Shown: positions 26,855-35,696 of the stretch, piece by piece
Position numbering within the stretch: position 1 is the first letter of the stretch
Layout: each line of letters opens with the position of its first letter
Origin: an uncultured Oscillospiraceae bacterium
GTDB taxonomy: Bacteria; Bacillota; Clostridia; Oscillospirales; Oscillospiraceae
Direction: 5' to 3'
Length of the DNA stretch: 37,884 nt
Assembly (NCBI GenBank): GCA_947630645.1
Contig: CANRIF010000011.1
Coordinates: 1-37,884, forward strand
Program-made: the position numbers and the translations under genes
Notes under the pieces: model-generated
What the model saw: the letters and a program-made list of their open reading frames with translations, nothing else
Told to the model about the DNA's origin: nothing
Databases searched by the model: none

Positions 26855-26883
26855 ATTATCCGCGTGTCCATCTATAATAGCAA
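26855..26883 (-). promoter_or_regulatory. Putative dxs promoter TTGCTA-N17-GATAAT
   Basis: -35 overlaps the terminator arm of the upstream YD-repeat gene; 17-bp spacer. Confidence 0.55.
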
Positions 26884-26913
26884 AATACGCCTTGGAATGC
26901 AAGGCGTATTTTG
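26881..26913. terminator. Terminator after the YD-repeat gene
   Basis: CAAAATACGCCTTG-GAATG-CAAGGCGTATTTTG, perfect 14-bp stem. Confidence 0.82.
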
Positions 26914-26938
26914 TATATTTTCAGTGACAAATGAATAT

Positions 26939-27865
26939 TCAGGGCACAGGCTCGTAGGTGAATTCCGTATAACGCCCGTCCCCGGCGTCGGCCTTGACCA
27001 GGTATCCGTTGTCGTCGAAGGTCAGTTCCGGGTCCTTCACGTTGTACATCACCGCCACGTTGAGGGGCAGATTCTCGATGGTGATCAGTTTCACGATGAA
27101 CTGGTCATTGGCCCCCTCCACGTCCGAATAGGTCGCCGTGGCGCTGGCGCACTGGAGCAGCGGCGCGTAGGTGTAGACGCAGTCGGCGGTGGACCAGCCC
27201 CAGTCATAGCTGTAACTCGTCTCCCGGCCCTGCTCGTCGAAGGTCTTCGTGTCGCCGCCGTTGCTGATCATGGTCCCGTCCTCGTCGTACTCATAGGTGA
27301 CCACGCTCTCCTGCGGGTCCCCGTTCTCGTCGGTCCAGGCGTCCGTCTCGCTCACCAGACGGCCCTGCTCGTCATAGGCGTATGTATACACGTCCTCCTG
27401 CGTGGTATCCCCCTCGGCCGAGGCCATGACGTATGTATCGACCTCGCCGGTCTTCAGGCCGTTCTTGTCGTAGGTGTAGGTATATGTGGTGCGGCTGGTG
27501 GAATAATCCGTGACCGTGCTTTCGCTATGCTCGGCCAGATTGCCGTCCTCGTCATAGGCAAAGGTGGCCTCTATGGTCATGCCGTACTCTGTATCGGCCG
27601 TATAGCCGATGATCCGGCCCTCGTCGTCATAGAAGTACTGTTCGCTGTGGCTCTCCTCGCCGCCCTCTTCGCCGGATCTCAGCCCGTCGGGACACACGCC
27701 GCCGCCGTTGTATATAAGCGTGTAGATATACACGGTCCCGTCAGAGCCATGCTCCGTCACCTGGGTCAGGCGGTAGGCTGGCGTCTCCTCTTCCGACGCC
27801 AGCGCGGACACGCCCAGCGCCAGCAGCAGCGCCGCCGCCAGAAAAATGGTTGTGATGCGTTTCAT
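26939..27865 (-). CDS. Secreted YD (RHS-like) repeat protein
   Basis: Signal peptide MKRITTIFLAAALLLALGVSALASEE; about seven repeats such as YFYDDEGRIIGY, FAYDEDGNLAEH, YTYDKNGLKTGE, YAYDEQGRLVSE, YEYDEDGTMIS, LTFDDNGYLVK. Confidence 0.85.
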   Translation of the reverse strand: MKRITTIFLAAALLLALGVSALASEEETPAYRLTQVTEHGSDGTVYIYTLIYNGGGVCPDGLRSGEEGGEESHSEQYFYDDEGRIIGYTADTEYGMTIEATFAYDEDGNLAEHSESTVTDYSTSRTTYTYTYDKNGLKTGEVDTYVMASAEGDTTQEDVYTYAYDEQGRLVSETDAWTDENGDPQESVVTYEYDEDGTMISNGGDTKTFDEQGRETSYSYDWGWSTADCVYTYAPLLQCASATATYSDVEGANDQFIVKLITIENLPLNVAVMYNVKDPELTFDDNGYLVKADAGDGRYTEFTYEPVP

Positions 27866-27918
27866 TGGCTTTTCCCCCTTATTTTTATTCGCGCCGCAGG
27901 CGCGTGGGATGCGGGACT

Positions 27919-28731
27919 TTATTCCTCCCGGCCGGCCAGGGCGCGGGTCAGGACCTGGAGGAACTCCGTGTCGTCAAAGGTGTTCAGCAGCCGGAAGGCG
28001 TCCTCGGTGTAGCCGTCGGTCATCTCCTGGCACTTCTCCGGCCCCAGCAGGGCGCAAAAGCCGTCCCCGTCCAGCAGGTCGTCCCGGCACTGGAACGCCA
28101 TGCCCAGCGCCGCGCCGAAGTCCCGGGCCGCGGCCACGGTGTCCTCGTTGGCGCCAGCCGCAGCGGCGCCCATGGCGCAGGACGCGGCGATCAGGGCGGC
28201 GGTCTTGTTCAGTTCCGTCGCCGTCTGGCTCTCCTGGCTGTCCACCACGTTGGTCAGATCCATATACTGCCCAGCGCAGATGCCGCCGATCCCGGCCGCC
28301 GCGCTCAAAATGCGGCAGCAGCGGGCCCGGTCCTCCCCGGCGATGGGGGCGTCGCATATAGCGGCGAACGCCTCCGCCTGCAAACAGTCGCCCGCCAGCA
28401 GCGCCGTGGCCTCGCCGAACTTAATATGGTTGGAGGGCTTGCCCCGGCGCTCGTCGTCGTTGTCCATGCAGGGCAGATCGTCGTGGATCAAGCTGTATGT
28501 GTGCAGCAGTTCCACCGCGCAGGCCACCGGCAGCACATCGTCCGGCTCCGCGCCGCAGATGCGGGCAAACTCCAGGCACAGCACCGGCCGGACCCGCTTG
28601 CCCCCCGGCACCAGCGTGTAGATCATGGCCTGGCGCAGCCCGTCGGCCCCGTCCTGGTTGGGGACGAAGCGGCCGGCCAGCCAGTACTCCACCATGGCGT
28701 GATATTGATCATATCTCTCTTTCGGCTCCAT
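27919..28731 (-). CDS. ispA: Polyprenyl (farnesyl/geranyl) diphosphate synthase
   Basis: AVELLHTYSLIHDDLPCMDNDDERRGKPSNHIKFGEATALLAGD; FQCRDDLLD second Asp-rich motif. Confidence 0.95.
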   Translation of the reverse strand: MEPKERYDQYHAMVEYWLAGRFVPNQDGADGLRQAMIYTLVPGGKRVRPVLCLEFARICGAEPDDVLPVACAVELLHTYSLIHDDLPCMDNDDERRGKPSNHIKFGEATALLAGDCLQAEAFAAICDAPIAGEDRARCCRILSAAAGIGGICAGQYMDLTNVVDSQESQTATELNKTAALIAASCAMGAAAAGANEDTVAAARDFGAALGMAFQCRDDLLDGDGFCALLGPEKCQEMTDGYTEDAFRLLNTFDDTEFLQVLTRALAGREE

Positions 28732-28743
28732 CTCTTTCTCCTC

Positions 28744-28971
28744 TCAATCGAATGGTTTTTCTTCCGGCGTGCCGTCCGGCTGTTTTTGCAGCATGACCAC
28801 CTTCTGCTCCGCGTCGTCCAGCAGCTTCTCGCAGGCGCGGACCAGTCCCGCGCCCTCCTCGAACAGGCCCATGCTCTCCGCCAGGGGCGCGTCGCCCTTC
28901 TCCAGCAGCTTCACGATCTGCTCCAGGCGTGTCATGGAATCCTCAAAGGACAAGGTCTTCTTATCAGCCAT
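28744..28971 (-). CDS. xseB: Exodeoxyribonuclease VII small subunit
   Basis: LSFEDSMTRLEQIVKLLEKGDAPLAESMGLFEEGAGLVRACEKLLDDAEQKV; adjacent to xseA. Confidence 0.94.
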   Translation of the reverse strand: MADKKTLSFEDSMTRLEQIVKLLEKGDAPLAESMGLFEEGAGLVRACEKLLDDAEQKVVMLQKQPDGTPEEKPFD

Positions 28972-30187
28972 TGTGTACCTCCTCCACCAGGCAATCCAGG
29001 CTCCCCCCGGACAGCCGAACATTAATCTTATCGCCCTTCCGGGCATCCGACGGCGCGCGCAGCGCCCGGCCGTCTCTCTCCGCGATGGCGTAGCCCCGGC
29101 CCAGCACCTTCAAGGGACTCAATGCGTCCAGCTTAGCGGCCGCGGCCCCCAGCTGGCCCTTGCGCCGTGTCACGTCCCGCTCCCCGGCGTTGGCAAGGCC
29201 TGTCCGCGCCAGGTCCAGCGCCGCGGCCTTGGTCCGCAGGTAGATCTGCGGGTCCCGCAGCGCCGGGCGGTCCGCCAGCCCCTCCAGCCGGCGGGCAAAG
29301 TGTTCCAGCTGGTGGCTCACGGCCAGCTCCAGCCGCTCCCCCGCCGCTTCCAGGTCCGCCAGCACCTGCCGGATGTCCGGCGTGGCCAGCTGGCCCGCCT
29401 GGGTGGGGGTGATGGCGTGGCGGTCGGCCACCATGTCGGCGATCGTCTCGTTTTTCGTGTGGCCCACGGCCGTGATCACCGGGATGGACGAGTCGTAGAT
29501 GGCCTGGGCCACCCGTCCGTCGTCGAACACGTCCAGATCCTCCACGCTGCCGCCGCCCCGGCCCACGATCAGCACGTCCGCCACCTGCCAGCGGTTGGCG
29601 TAGGCGATGGCGCCGGCGATGCTGGGCGCGGCCTTGTCGCCCTGGACGAACACGGGCATGATCACCGCCTTGGCCACCGGCCAGCGGCTGCGGAGCGTGG
29701 TCAGCACGTCCCGTACCGCGTCACCCGTGGCGCTGGTGATGACGCCCACCCGCCCGGGATAGGGCGGCAGGGGCTTTTTCCGCTCGGCGTCGAAGTAACC
29801 CTTTTCCATGAGCGCGGCGATCAGCTGCTCCCGCTGGCGCTGCTTGTCCCCCACGCCCTCCGGCTCCAGGTCCGTCACCCGCAGCTGGTAGTCGCCGCCG
29901 TTGACGTACACCGTCACGGACGCGGTCACCACGAACCGCTCCCCGTTTTTCGGCGTGTAGCGCGCCCTGGCCGCGTCCCACTTCCACATCACGCACCGCA
30001 CGGCGTACTCGTCCTTTTTCGTCGTGCCCTCCCGGAGGGTGAAGTACCAGTGGCCGGAGATGCCGTTCTGGTGGCAGTTGGTCACCTCGCCGCACACCAG
30101 CAGCCGCCGCAGCACCGGCACGCCCTCCAGCAGGTCCTTGACGGCGGTGTTCAGTTCCTTTACCGACCAGACGTGCCTTTCATCCAT
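28964..30187 (-). CDS. xseA: Exodeoxyribonuclease VII large subunit
   Basis: VWSVKELNTAVKDLLEG; GRVGVITSATGDAVRDVLTTLRSRWP; VGRGGGSVEDLDVFDD; ITAVGHTKNETIADMVADRHAITPTQAGQLA. Confidence 0.96.
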   Translation of the reverse strand: MDERHVWSVKELNTAVKDLLEGVPVLRRLLVCGEVTNCHQNGISGHWYFTLREGTTKKDEYAVRCVMWKWDAARARYTPKNGERFVVTASVTVYVNGGDYQLRVTDLEPEGVGDKQRQREQLIAALMEKGYFDAERKKPLPPYPGRVGVITSATGDAVRDVLTTLRSRWPVAKAVIMPVFVQGDKAAPSIAGAIAYANRWQVADVLIVGRGGGSVEDLDVFDDGRVAQAIYDSSIPVITAVGHTKNETIADMVADRHAITPTQAGQLATPDIRQVLADLEAAGERLELAVSHQLEHFARRLEGLADRPALRDPQIYLRTKAAALDLARTGLANAGERDVTRRKGQLGAAAAKLDALSPLKVLGRGYAIAERDGRALRAPSDARKGDKINVRLSGGSLDCLVEEVHNG

Positions 30188-30650
30188 TGCCGTCCTCCGC
30201 CGGCGCCGTCTCGCCCCGGTAAAAGCCGCCCAGCACGCCGTTGATGAACGCCACCACGTCCGCATCCTCGTAGCCCTTGGCCAGCTCCACCGCCTCGTCC
30301 ATAGAGGCGGCAGCCGGCACGTCGGGCATATAGAGGATCTCGTACATGGCCTGGCGGAGGATGGCGGCGGCGCTACGGCTGATGCGCTCGGGGCGCCAGC
30401 CCTTGGCGTACTTGCCGATGAAGCCGTCCAGCTCCGCCCGGTGGGCCGTCACGCCCTCCACGCTGCGGAGGATGAAATCCATATCTCTCTTGGAGGGCCG
30501 CTCGGCATAGAGTTCGCTCTCCTGCGCCAGGGACGCATAGTGTTCCGGCTCGAAAAACGCCTCCACGGCTTCCGTGGCCGGGGCCAGGTCCGTCCCGGCC
30601 ACGGAGAATCCCAGCTGGATGGCGATCTCTCTCGCTGCTGATCGTGTCAT
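30180..30650 (-). CDS. nusB: Transcription antitermination factor NusB
   Basis: SAAREIAIQLGFS...; RISRSAAAILRQAMYEILYMPDVPAAASMDEAVELAKGYEDADVVAFINGVLGGFYR. Confidence 0.93.
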   Translation of the reverse strand: MTRSAAREIAIQLGFSVAGTDLAPATEAVEAFFEPEHYASLAQESELYAERPSKRDMDFILRSVEGVTAHRAELDGFIGKYAKGWRPERISRSAAAILRQAMYEILYMPDVPAAASMDEAVELAKGYEDADVVAFINGVLGGFYRGETAPAEDGNG

Positions 30651-30711
30651 ACTGCCTCCATATACAACGAGGAGCCCCGGCTTTGGGGGCTCCGATTTTG
30701 GTTTTGGCTGA

Positions 30712-31071
30712 TCATTTATTGAACGAGATGCCCGTGACGTGGACGTTCACCACCGCGTTCATCCCAGTGATGGACTCCACCTCGCTGCACACCGCGTCCT
30801 GCACCCGCACGGCCGTGTCGGTGACGCTGCCGGAGGACCGGACGTTGATAAGCACGTCGATGGTGATCTTCTCGTCGATGAACCGGATCTTCAGGCCCTT
30901 CACCGGATTCTTCCTGCCGAACAGTTCGGACAGCTCCGGCGTCGTCGGGGACCCGAGGCTGGCGACGCCCTCCACCTCGGACACCGTGGCGGCCACCATG
31001 ACCGCGATCACATCCTCCGAGATATTGACCGTACCCTTCTCCTCCTGCCTGGTGATGTAGTTCTCTGCCAT
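30712..31071 (-). CDS. Asp23/Gls24 family envelope stress response protein
   Basis: TVNISEDVIAVMVAATVSEVEGVASLGSP...VTDTAVRVQDAVCSEVESITGMNAVVNVHVTGISF. Confidence 0.93.
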   Translation of the reverse strand: MAENYITRQEEKGTVNISEDVIAVMVAATVSEVEGVASLGSPTTPELSELFGRKNPVKGLKIRFIDEKITIDVLINVRSSGSVTDTAVRVQDAVCSEVESITGMNAVVNVHVTGISFNK

Positions 31072-31140
31072 CGCCCGCTACCTCCCGATCATAGGATGGG
31101 GATATTATAGCACAGGCGCGCAAAAAAGAAAAGAGGCAGT

Positions 31141-31701
31141 TTACTCTGTTACCTCGATGATATTCAGGCTCTGGGCGGACCAGTCGGTGTTGGATACCAC
31201 CGTCTCGGTGATCTGGGCCACCTGGGTATCGGTCAGCCCCTCCACCGGCGCCGGCACCGCCACGGTCACCCCCTGGTCGGAGACGAACACCACGCAGTCC
31301 TTAAAACTCTTGGCCAGCAGCTGGTTCTCCAGCAGGCTCTCCTGCATATTCCATGCGGCCATGGCGTTGATCTGGCGCATGGACTCGTCGATGACCTCCT
31401 GGGACACCTCGTCCCCGGCGCAGGCCTGTTCCAGCAATTGCAGCGCCTCGTCCCGGGAGGACTGGCGGGTCAGGCGGGCCTCGTCGAAGTAGGCGCTGAC
31501 CGCCATGCTGGGACCCTCCGTCTCCGTGGAGGCGGCGGTGTACTGCTCCTGGGCCTGGAGCATGGCCGCGTCCTCCGCCGCCACCATCTCCGCGTCCGCC
31601 GCGCCCCAGCGGCTGTTATAGGACCAGTTGAGATAGACCGCTGTGCCGACGAAGATCAGCACGGCGATGACCACGATGTTGCGTTTGAGATTTCGCTTCA
31701 A
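31141..31701 (-). CDS. spoIIIAH: Stage III sporulation protein AH
   Basis: Single N-terminal TM; C-terminal region typical of SpoIIIAH; last gene of spoIIIA operon. Confidence 0.92.
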   Translation of the reverse strand: MKRNLKRNIVVIAVLIFVGTAVYLNWSYNSRWGAADAEMVAAEDAAMLQAQEQYTAASTETEGPSMAVSAYFDEARLTRQSSRDEALQLLEQACAGDEVSQEVIDESMRQINAMAAWNMQESLLENQLLAKSFKDCVVFVSDQGVTVAVPAPVEGLTDTQVAQITETVVSNTDWSAQSLNIIEVTE

Positions 31702-32048
31702 GACTTTTCCCTCCAGCTTTCATTCATTTTATAGATCACGATCCTGTCTGCGCCCAGCCCGGTGTAGCACCGCATCGCCTCCGTGACGGCAAGGCGCACG
31801 CTGACGCTGTCCGCGCCCTGGCAGACCACCGCCGCGCCGTTTTCCGAAAGAAGAACCTCCGAACGCCCCACCCCTTCCATTGACGAGAGCAGCGTCTCCA
31901 GCCGCGTCTCCTCCGTCTCCTCCGCGCCGGACGTGTCCCGGCTCCGGCCCGTGGGCCACAGCAGCAGCGCCAGACCCACGGCGGCGGCCAGCAGCGCCAG
32001 GCGCATCCGTCCGGCGCCTTGCAGCAGCGCCTTTCCCTTTTCACCCAT
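31698..32048 (-). CDS. spoIIIAG: Stage III sporulation protein AG
   Basis: LETLLSSMEGVGRSEVLLSENGAAVVCQGADSVSVRLAVTEAMRCYTGLGADRIVIYKM; operon position. Confidence 0.9.
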   Translation of the reverse strand: MGEKGKALLQGAGRMRLALLAAAVGLALLLWPTGRSRDTSGAEETEETRLETLLSSMEGVGRSEVLLSENGAAVVCQGADSVSVRLAVTEAMRCYTGLGADRIVIYKMNESWREKS

Positions 32049-32511
32049 CGCCGCTCCACTCCTGCCGTGACGCCGGGATGCCCAGTTCCGCCTCGATGGA
32101 CGCGGCCAGGGCGCTGTTGTAGGGCGCCTGGACGGTCACGGACCAGGGATACCAGACGTGGTCCTTCTCGTCCCACCGGGCCGACAGCGAAACGCCGTCC
32201 ACGGCAATGGCCGCGTCCGCCGCTTTGGCTAATATATATGCCTCGCACCGTTCCTCTATGTATGTCCGATCCAGCATTTTCGCCTCCTCTTCCGCCTGGC
32301 CGGTGATCAGCCGCGCCCGCTGCTCATAGGCCGCCAGTCCCGGCGCCAGCGCGCCGATATCCAACCGCGCCAGCGGCCCGGCCACCGCCAGCGCGCACAT
32401 CAGCCCGCAGGCCAGGCGCGTCACCTGCCGCACCCGGCCCGGGGGCGTCAGGGCCAGCGCCGCCGCCGCCAGCAGCGACGCCGCCGTGATGCCCGCGATC
32501 CAACCGCTCAA
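32041..32511 (-). CDS. spoIIIAF: Stage III sporulation protein AF
   Basis: GWIAGITAASLLAAAALALTPPGRVRQVTRLACGLMCALAVAGPL; operon position. Confidence 0.9.
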   Translation of the reverse strand: MSGWIAGITAASLLAAAALALTPPGRVRQVTRLACGLMCALAVAGPLARLDIGALAPGLAAYEQRARLITGQAEEEAKMLDRTYIEERCEAYILAKAADAAIAVDGVSLSARWDEKDHVWYPWSVTVQAPYNSALAASIEAELGIPASRQEWSGDG

Positions 32512-33578
32512 CCCGCCAGCACCTCCGTTGACAGCACGATAGAGATAAAGAGCATGGTCCCGGCGCTGCCCACCAGTCCCAGCGCCATGCCGTAGGCCGT
32601 GCCGATGCGTCCGATCAGCACCGCCAGCCGGCCATCGGCGAATGGCTCCGCGATACAGGCCGCCGCCTTATACAAGAGGTAGTGCAGCCCCAGCCCCAGC
32701 ACCGGCCCCAGACACACCGCCAGCACCGCCGCCAGCCCGAACACGCCCACCGCGCCCCGGACCAGCGCGGCCCCGGCCACATAGGTGTCCGCCGCGTCCG
32801 CCAGGATGGACCCCACCACCGGCAGCGCCGCGGCGATGGCGCTCTTGGCCAGGCTCCCTATGGTCCTGTCGGCGCTGCCCGCCACCGCCCCGGTCACCGC
32901 CAGACCCAGGGTGAACAGGGTGGTCAGAGCGGTGAGCAGCGTGGTGCTTAGCCACCCGATCAGCTTCACCGGGCCGCCCAGCGCCCCGTCCGGCAGCGCC
33001 GCCTCCGCCGCGCTGGCCGCGGCGTAGACCCGTATCACCGGCAGCGCCACCTTGATGCTCACGGTCATCAGCACATCCATCCCCAGCGCCGACGCCGCGT
33101 ACCGCGCCGCGCCTGACGCGCCCCGGCCCATGGCCGCCGCGCTGGCCGCCACGGTGGGCAGCAGCGCCTTGGAGAAGTCGCTAAGCTCCCCCAGCGCCGC
33201 CTCGGTCTGACCCAGGAAGGAGCGGATGTCCCCCGCGCAGGCGGCCATGATCGCCAGCGTACCGCCCAAAAGCACATACCCCGAGGTCTTCCCCGTCTCG
33301 CTCAACGCCCCCGCCATGGAACACAGCAGCGTCACCGCCAGCGCCACCGCCGCGCTGCGGGCGGCGCTGGAGAGGTAGCCCGACAGCGCCGAGACGGTCC
33401 AATCCCATATCCGCTGCCACAGCCCGTCCCCCCGGGAGGCCTCGTCCACCGTCACGTCCCCCAATATCTCCTTGGCGGACTCCGGCAGGGCCTGCTCCAT
33501 CTCCCCCGTGTCCACCGCCAGCGCCGGCACGGACAGGCACAGGGCAAAAAGCGCGATCATCGCGATGAAAACTCTCAT
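32508..33578 (-). CDS. spoIIIAE: Stage III sporulation protein AE
   Basis: Signal peptide MRVFIAMIALFALCLSVPALA; multi-TM; LPVVGSILADAADTYVAGAALVRGAVGVFGLAAVLAVCLGPVLGLGLHYLLYKAAACI. Confidence 0.93.
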   Translation of the reverse strand: MRVFIAMIALFALCLSVPALAVDTGEMEQALPESAKEILGDVTVDEASRGDGLWQRIWDWTVSALSGYLSSAARSAAVALAVTLLCSMAGALSETGKTSGYVLLGGTLAIMAACAGDIRSFLGQTEAALGELSDFSKALLPTVAASAAAMGRGASGAARYAASALGMDVLMTVSIKVALPVIRVYAAASAAEAALPDGALGGPVKLIGWLSTTLLTALTTLFTLGLAVTGAVAGSADRTIGSLAKSAIAAALPVVGSILADAADTYVAGAALVRGAVGVFGLAAVLAVCLGPVLGLGLHYLLYKAAACIAEPFADGRLAVLIGRIGTAYGMALGLVGSAGTMLFISIVLSTEVLAG

Positions 33579-33964
33579 GATAACTGCTCGATCAGCTGCA
33601 GCAGCGAGCGCATCAGCGGCAGCGCCGCGGTGATGGCGCAGGCCGCGCCGCACAGCTCCACTGCCGAGGCCACCGCGCTCTGGCCCGCGTCCTTGCACAG
33701 GTCCGCCGCCAAGCGTGTCACCACGCCGATGCCCACGCATTTGAGTACGGGGCTGACGATGGCGGGACTCAATCCGGTCTGCTCCCGGGCCAGGGCCACC
33801 ACCTCCCCGATCTGGCCGTACAGTTCCGCCGCCAGATACGCCGCCAGCAGGCACACCGCCACGCTCAGCGCCAGGCCCAGCTCCGGGGCGTTCTTCTTCA
33901 GCAGCAGCCCCGCCAGCGCCCCGGTCAGGCCCAGGGCCGCCGCCTTCATCAGCACCGTCATCAC
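33575..33964 (-). CDS. spoIIIAD: Stage III sporulation protein AD
   Basis: LVKNAPELGLALSVAVCLL-like; ISPVLKCVGIGVVTRLAADLCKDAGQSAVASAVELCGAACAITAALPLMRSLLQLI. Confidence 0.93.
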   Translation of the reverse strand: MMTVLMKAAALGLTGALAGLLLKKNAPELGLALSVAVCLLAAYLAAELYGQIGEVVALAREQTGLSPAIVSPVLKCVGIGVVTRLAADLCKDAGQSAVASAVELCGAACAITAALPLMRSLLQLIEQLS

Positions 33965-34155
33965 AGTTCAAACAGCCGCCGGATGAGGTCGAACAGATCC
34001 GCGATCCGCTGCACCAGGATCACCAGCACCACCACCAGGCCCGCGATGGTGGTCATCAGCGCCTGTTCATCCCGGCCGGAGCGGGTCAGCAGCAGGTTCA
34101 GCACCGCCACCAGGATACCCACCGCCGCGATCTTGAATATCAAATCAACGTCCAT
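33961..34155 (-). CDS. spoIIIAC: Stage III sporulation protein AC
   Basis: MDVDLIFKIAAVGILVAVLNLLLTRSGRDEQALMTTIAGLVVVLVILVQRIADLFDLIRRLF. Confidence 0.94.
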   Translation of the reverse strand: MDVDLIFKIAAVGILVAVLNLLLTRSGRDEQALMTTIAGLVVVLVILVQRIADLFDLIRRLFEL

Positions 34156-34171
34156 GTCCCCATCCTTAGTC

Positions 34172-34669
34172 TCACAGCAAAAGCACCGCCAGCGCCGCAG
34201 CTCCCGCCGCGGACACGCCGATGGCCACACGCCCCCTGTCCCGGCTGTCGGTCCGGGCCGCGTCCCGCAGTCGTTCCATATCCGCCCGGCAGCCTTCCAG
34301 GGCCAGCAGCAGTTCCTCCGTCCCGTACCGGCCCAGCACCTGCCCCAGCGGCAGCAGCGCCGCCTGCTCCCTCTCTTCCAGCGGTGAGAGCGCCCCGGCC
34401 CATATCCCGGCCATGTCCTGCTCTCCCAGCCGCTCCAGCCCCTCCGCCGCCCGGGCGCACAGCGCCGCCGCCTGCCCGTCCAGCTGCGCCGCCAGCGCGG
34501 CGAAGAGCGCCGGCAGGGGCGTGCGGAACCGGCCCAATTCAAAGGCCATCCGCTCCAGCATCCGGCACAGGCCGTCCAGTTCATCGGCCCGCATCCGCAG
34601 CGCCCGGGCCTGGGCCAGCCCCGCCAGGAGCCCCGCCGCCGTCAGCAGCGCCGCCCCGGTCAGGCGCAC
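34172..34669 (-). CDS. spoIIIAB: Stage III sporulation protein AB (GTG start)
   Basis: RLTGAALLTAAGLLAGLAQARALRMRADELDGLCRMLERMAFELGRFRTPLPALFAAL; operon position. Confidence 0.9.
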   Translation of the reverse strand: MRLTGAALLTAAGLLAGLAQARALRMRADELDGLCRMLERMAFELGRFRTPLPALFAALAAQLDGQAAALCARAAEGLERLGEQDMAGIWAGALSPLEEREQAALLPLGQVLGRYGTEELLLALEGCRADMERLRDAARTDSRDRGRVAIGVSAAGAAALAVLLL

Positions 34670-35538
34670 GGCCCCAGGTCCTCCACCGTGTACCGCCTCA
34701 CGCCGCCCGACGCCTCGATCCATATCCGCCGCCGGAACGCTCTCGCCCGCAGCAGCGGCGCGTACAGCGGGCTCTCGCCGCTCCCCGGCGCGCCGTGGGC
34801 CGTGGCCAGCAGCTTCACGCCCCCCGCCGCCGCCTCCAGCAGCGCCACGGCGTCCCCTGGGCCGATCTCGTCCACCGCCAGGACCTGGGGATCCATGGCC
34901 CGCAGCAGCAGCGGCACCGCCACCGCCTTGGGCGCTCCGGTCATTACGTCCGTGCAGGGGCCCACGTCGAAGGCCGGCTCCCCGTCCCAGGCGTCCGCAA
35001 GCTCTCCCCGCTCGTCCGCCGCCGCCACCCGCACCCCCGTCGATGACAGCCGCCGCACCAATTCCCGCAGCAGCGTGGTCTTCCCGGCCCCCGGCGGGGA
35101 GACGATAAGGACAGAGCCGAAGCCCCCGGCGGTGAGTTCCGGCCATATCCCGTCGGCGCAGCCGGGGGCGGCCCGGGGGATACGCAGCGCCAGGGAGGAT
35201 ATCTCCCGCACGCCGTCCATGCCGTCCCCGCCCGGCACCGCCGTGCCGCACACCCCCACCCGCACGCCGCCCGGCGCGGCGATGAAGCCCCGGCGCAGCT
35301 GTCCGCCCGCCGCGTGAAAGGACGCCCTTGTGGCCGCCTCCAGCACGGCGCGCAGATCGCTCTCTGTCACCGGCCCGGCCCCCAGGCCGTACTCCCGGCC
35401 CGCCAGCAGCGCCGTCGCCTCCCGGCCCCGGCGCAGCCGCAGTTCCTCGCACGCGGCCCGGCCCGTCTCCTCCAGCGCCAGCGCCCGCCGCCGCAGGCCC
35501 GACGGCAACAGCGCCGCCGCCGCCAGAAATCCATCCAT
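34660..35538 (-). CDS. spoIIIAA: Stage III sporulation protein AA (ATPase)
   Basis: SVLIVSPPGAGKTTLLRELVRRLSSTGVRVAAADERGELA; DPQVLAVDEIGPGDAVALLEAAAGGVKLLATAHG. Confidence 0.94.
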   Translation of the reverse strand: MDGFLAAAALLPSGLRRRALALEETGRAACEELRLRRGREATALLAGREYGLGAGPVTESDLRAVLEAATRASFHAAGGQLRRGFIAAPGGVRVGVCGTAVPGGDGMDGVREISSLALRIPRAAPGCADGIWPELTAGGFGSVLIVSPPGAGKTTLLRELVRRLSSTGVRVAAADERGELADAWDGEPAFDVGPCTDVMTGAPKAVAVPLLLRAMDPQVLAVDEIGPGDAVALLEAAAGGVKLLATAHGAPGSGESPLYAPLLRARAFRRRIWIEASGGVRRYTVEDLGPCA

Positions 35539-35556
35539 GCTCTCACCCCCGGGACA

Positions 35557-35586
35557 AGTCTATGCCGCCTGTCCCCCCGGCTATGA
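35557..35586 (-). promoter_or_regulatory. Candidate sigma-E promoter upstream of spoIIIAA
   Basis: Minus strand TCATAGC-N15-CATAGACT, resembling KMATATT / CATACAMT. Confidence 0.5.
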
Positions 35587-35696
35587 CAGTCCACTATTCA
35601 CATACTGTTCACACACCATATGTTGACATCGGGCCGGGGATTTGGTAACATACTTTAGAATATGTAGTATTTTGCATCGAGAAAGGAGCGTTCCCC

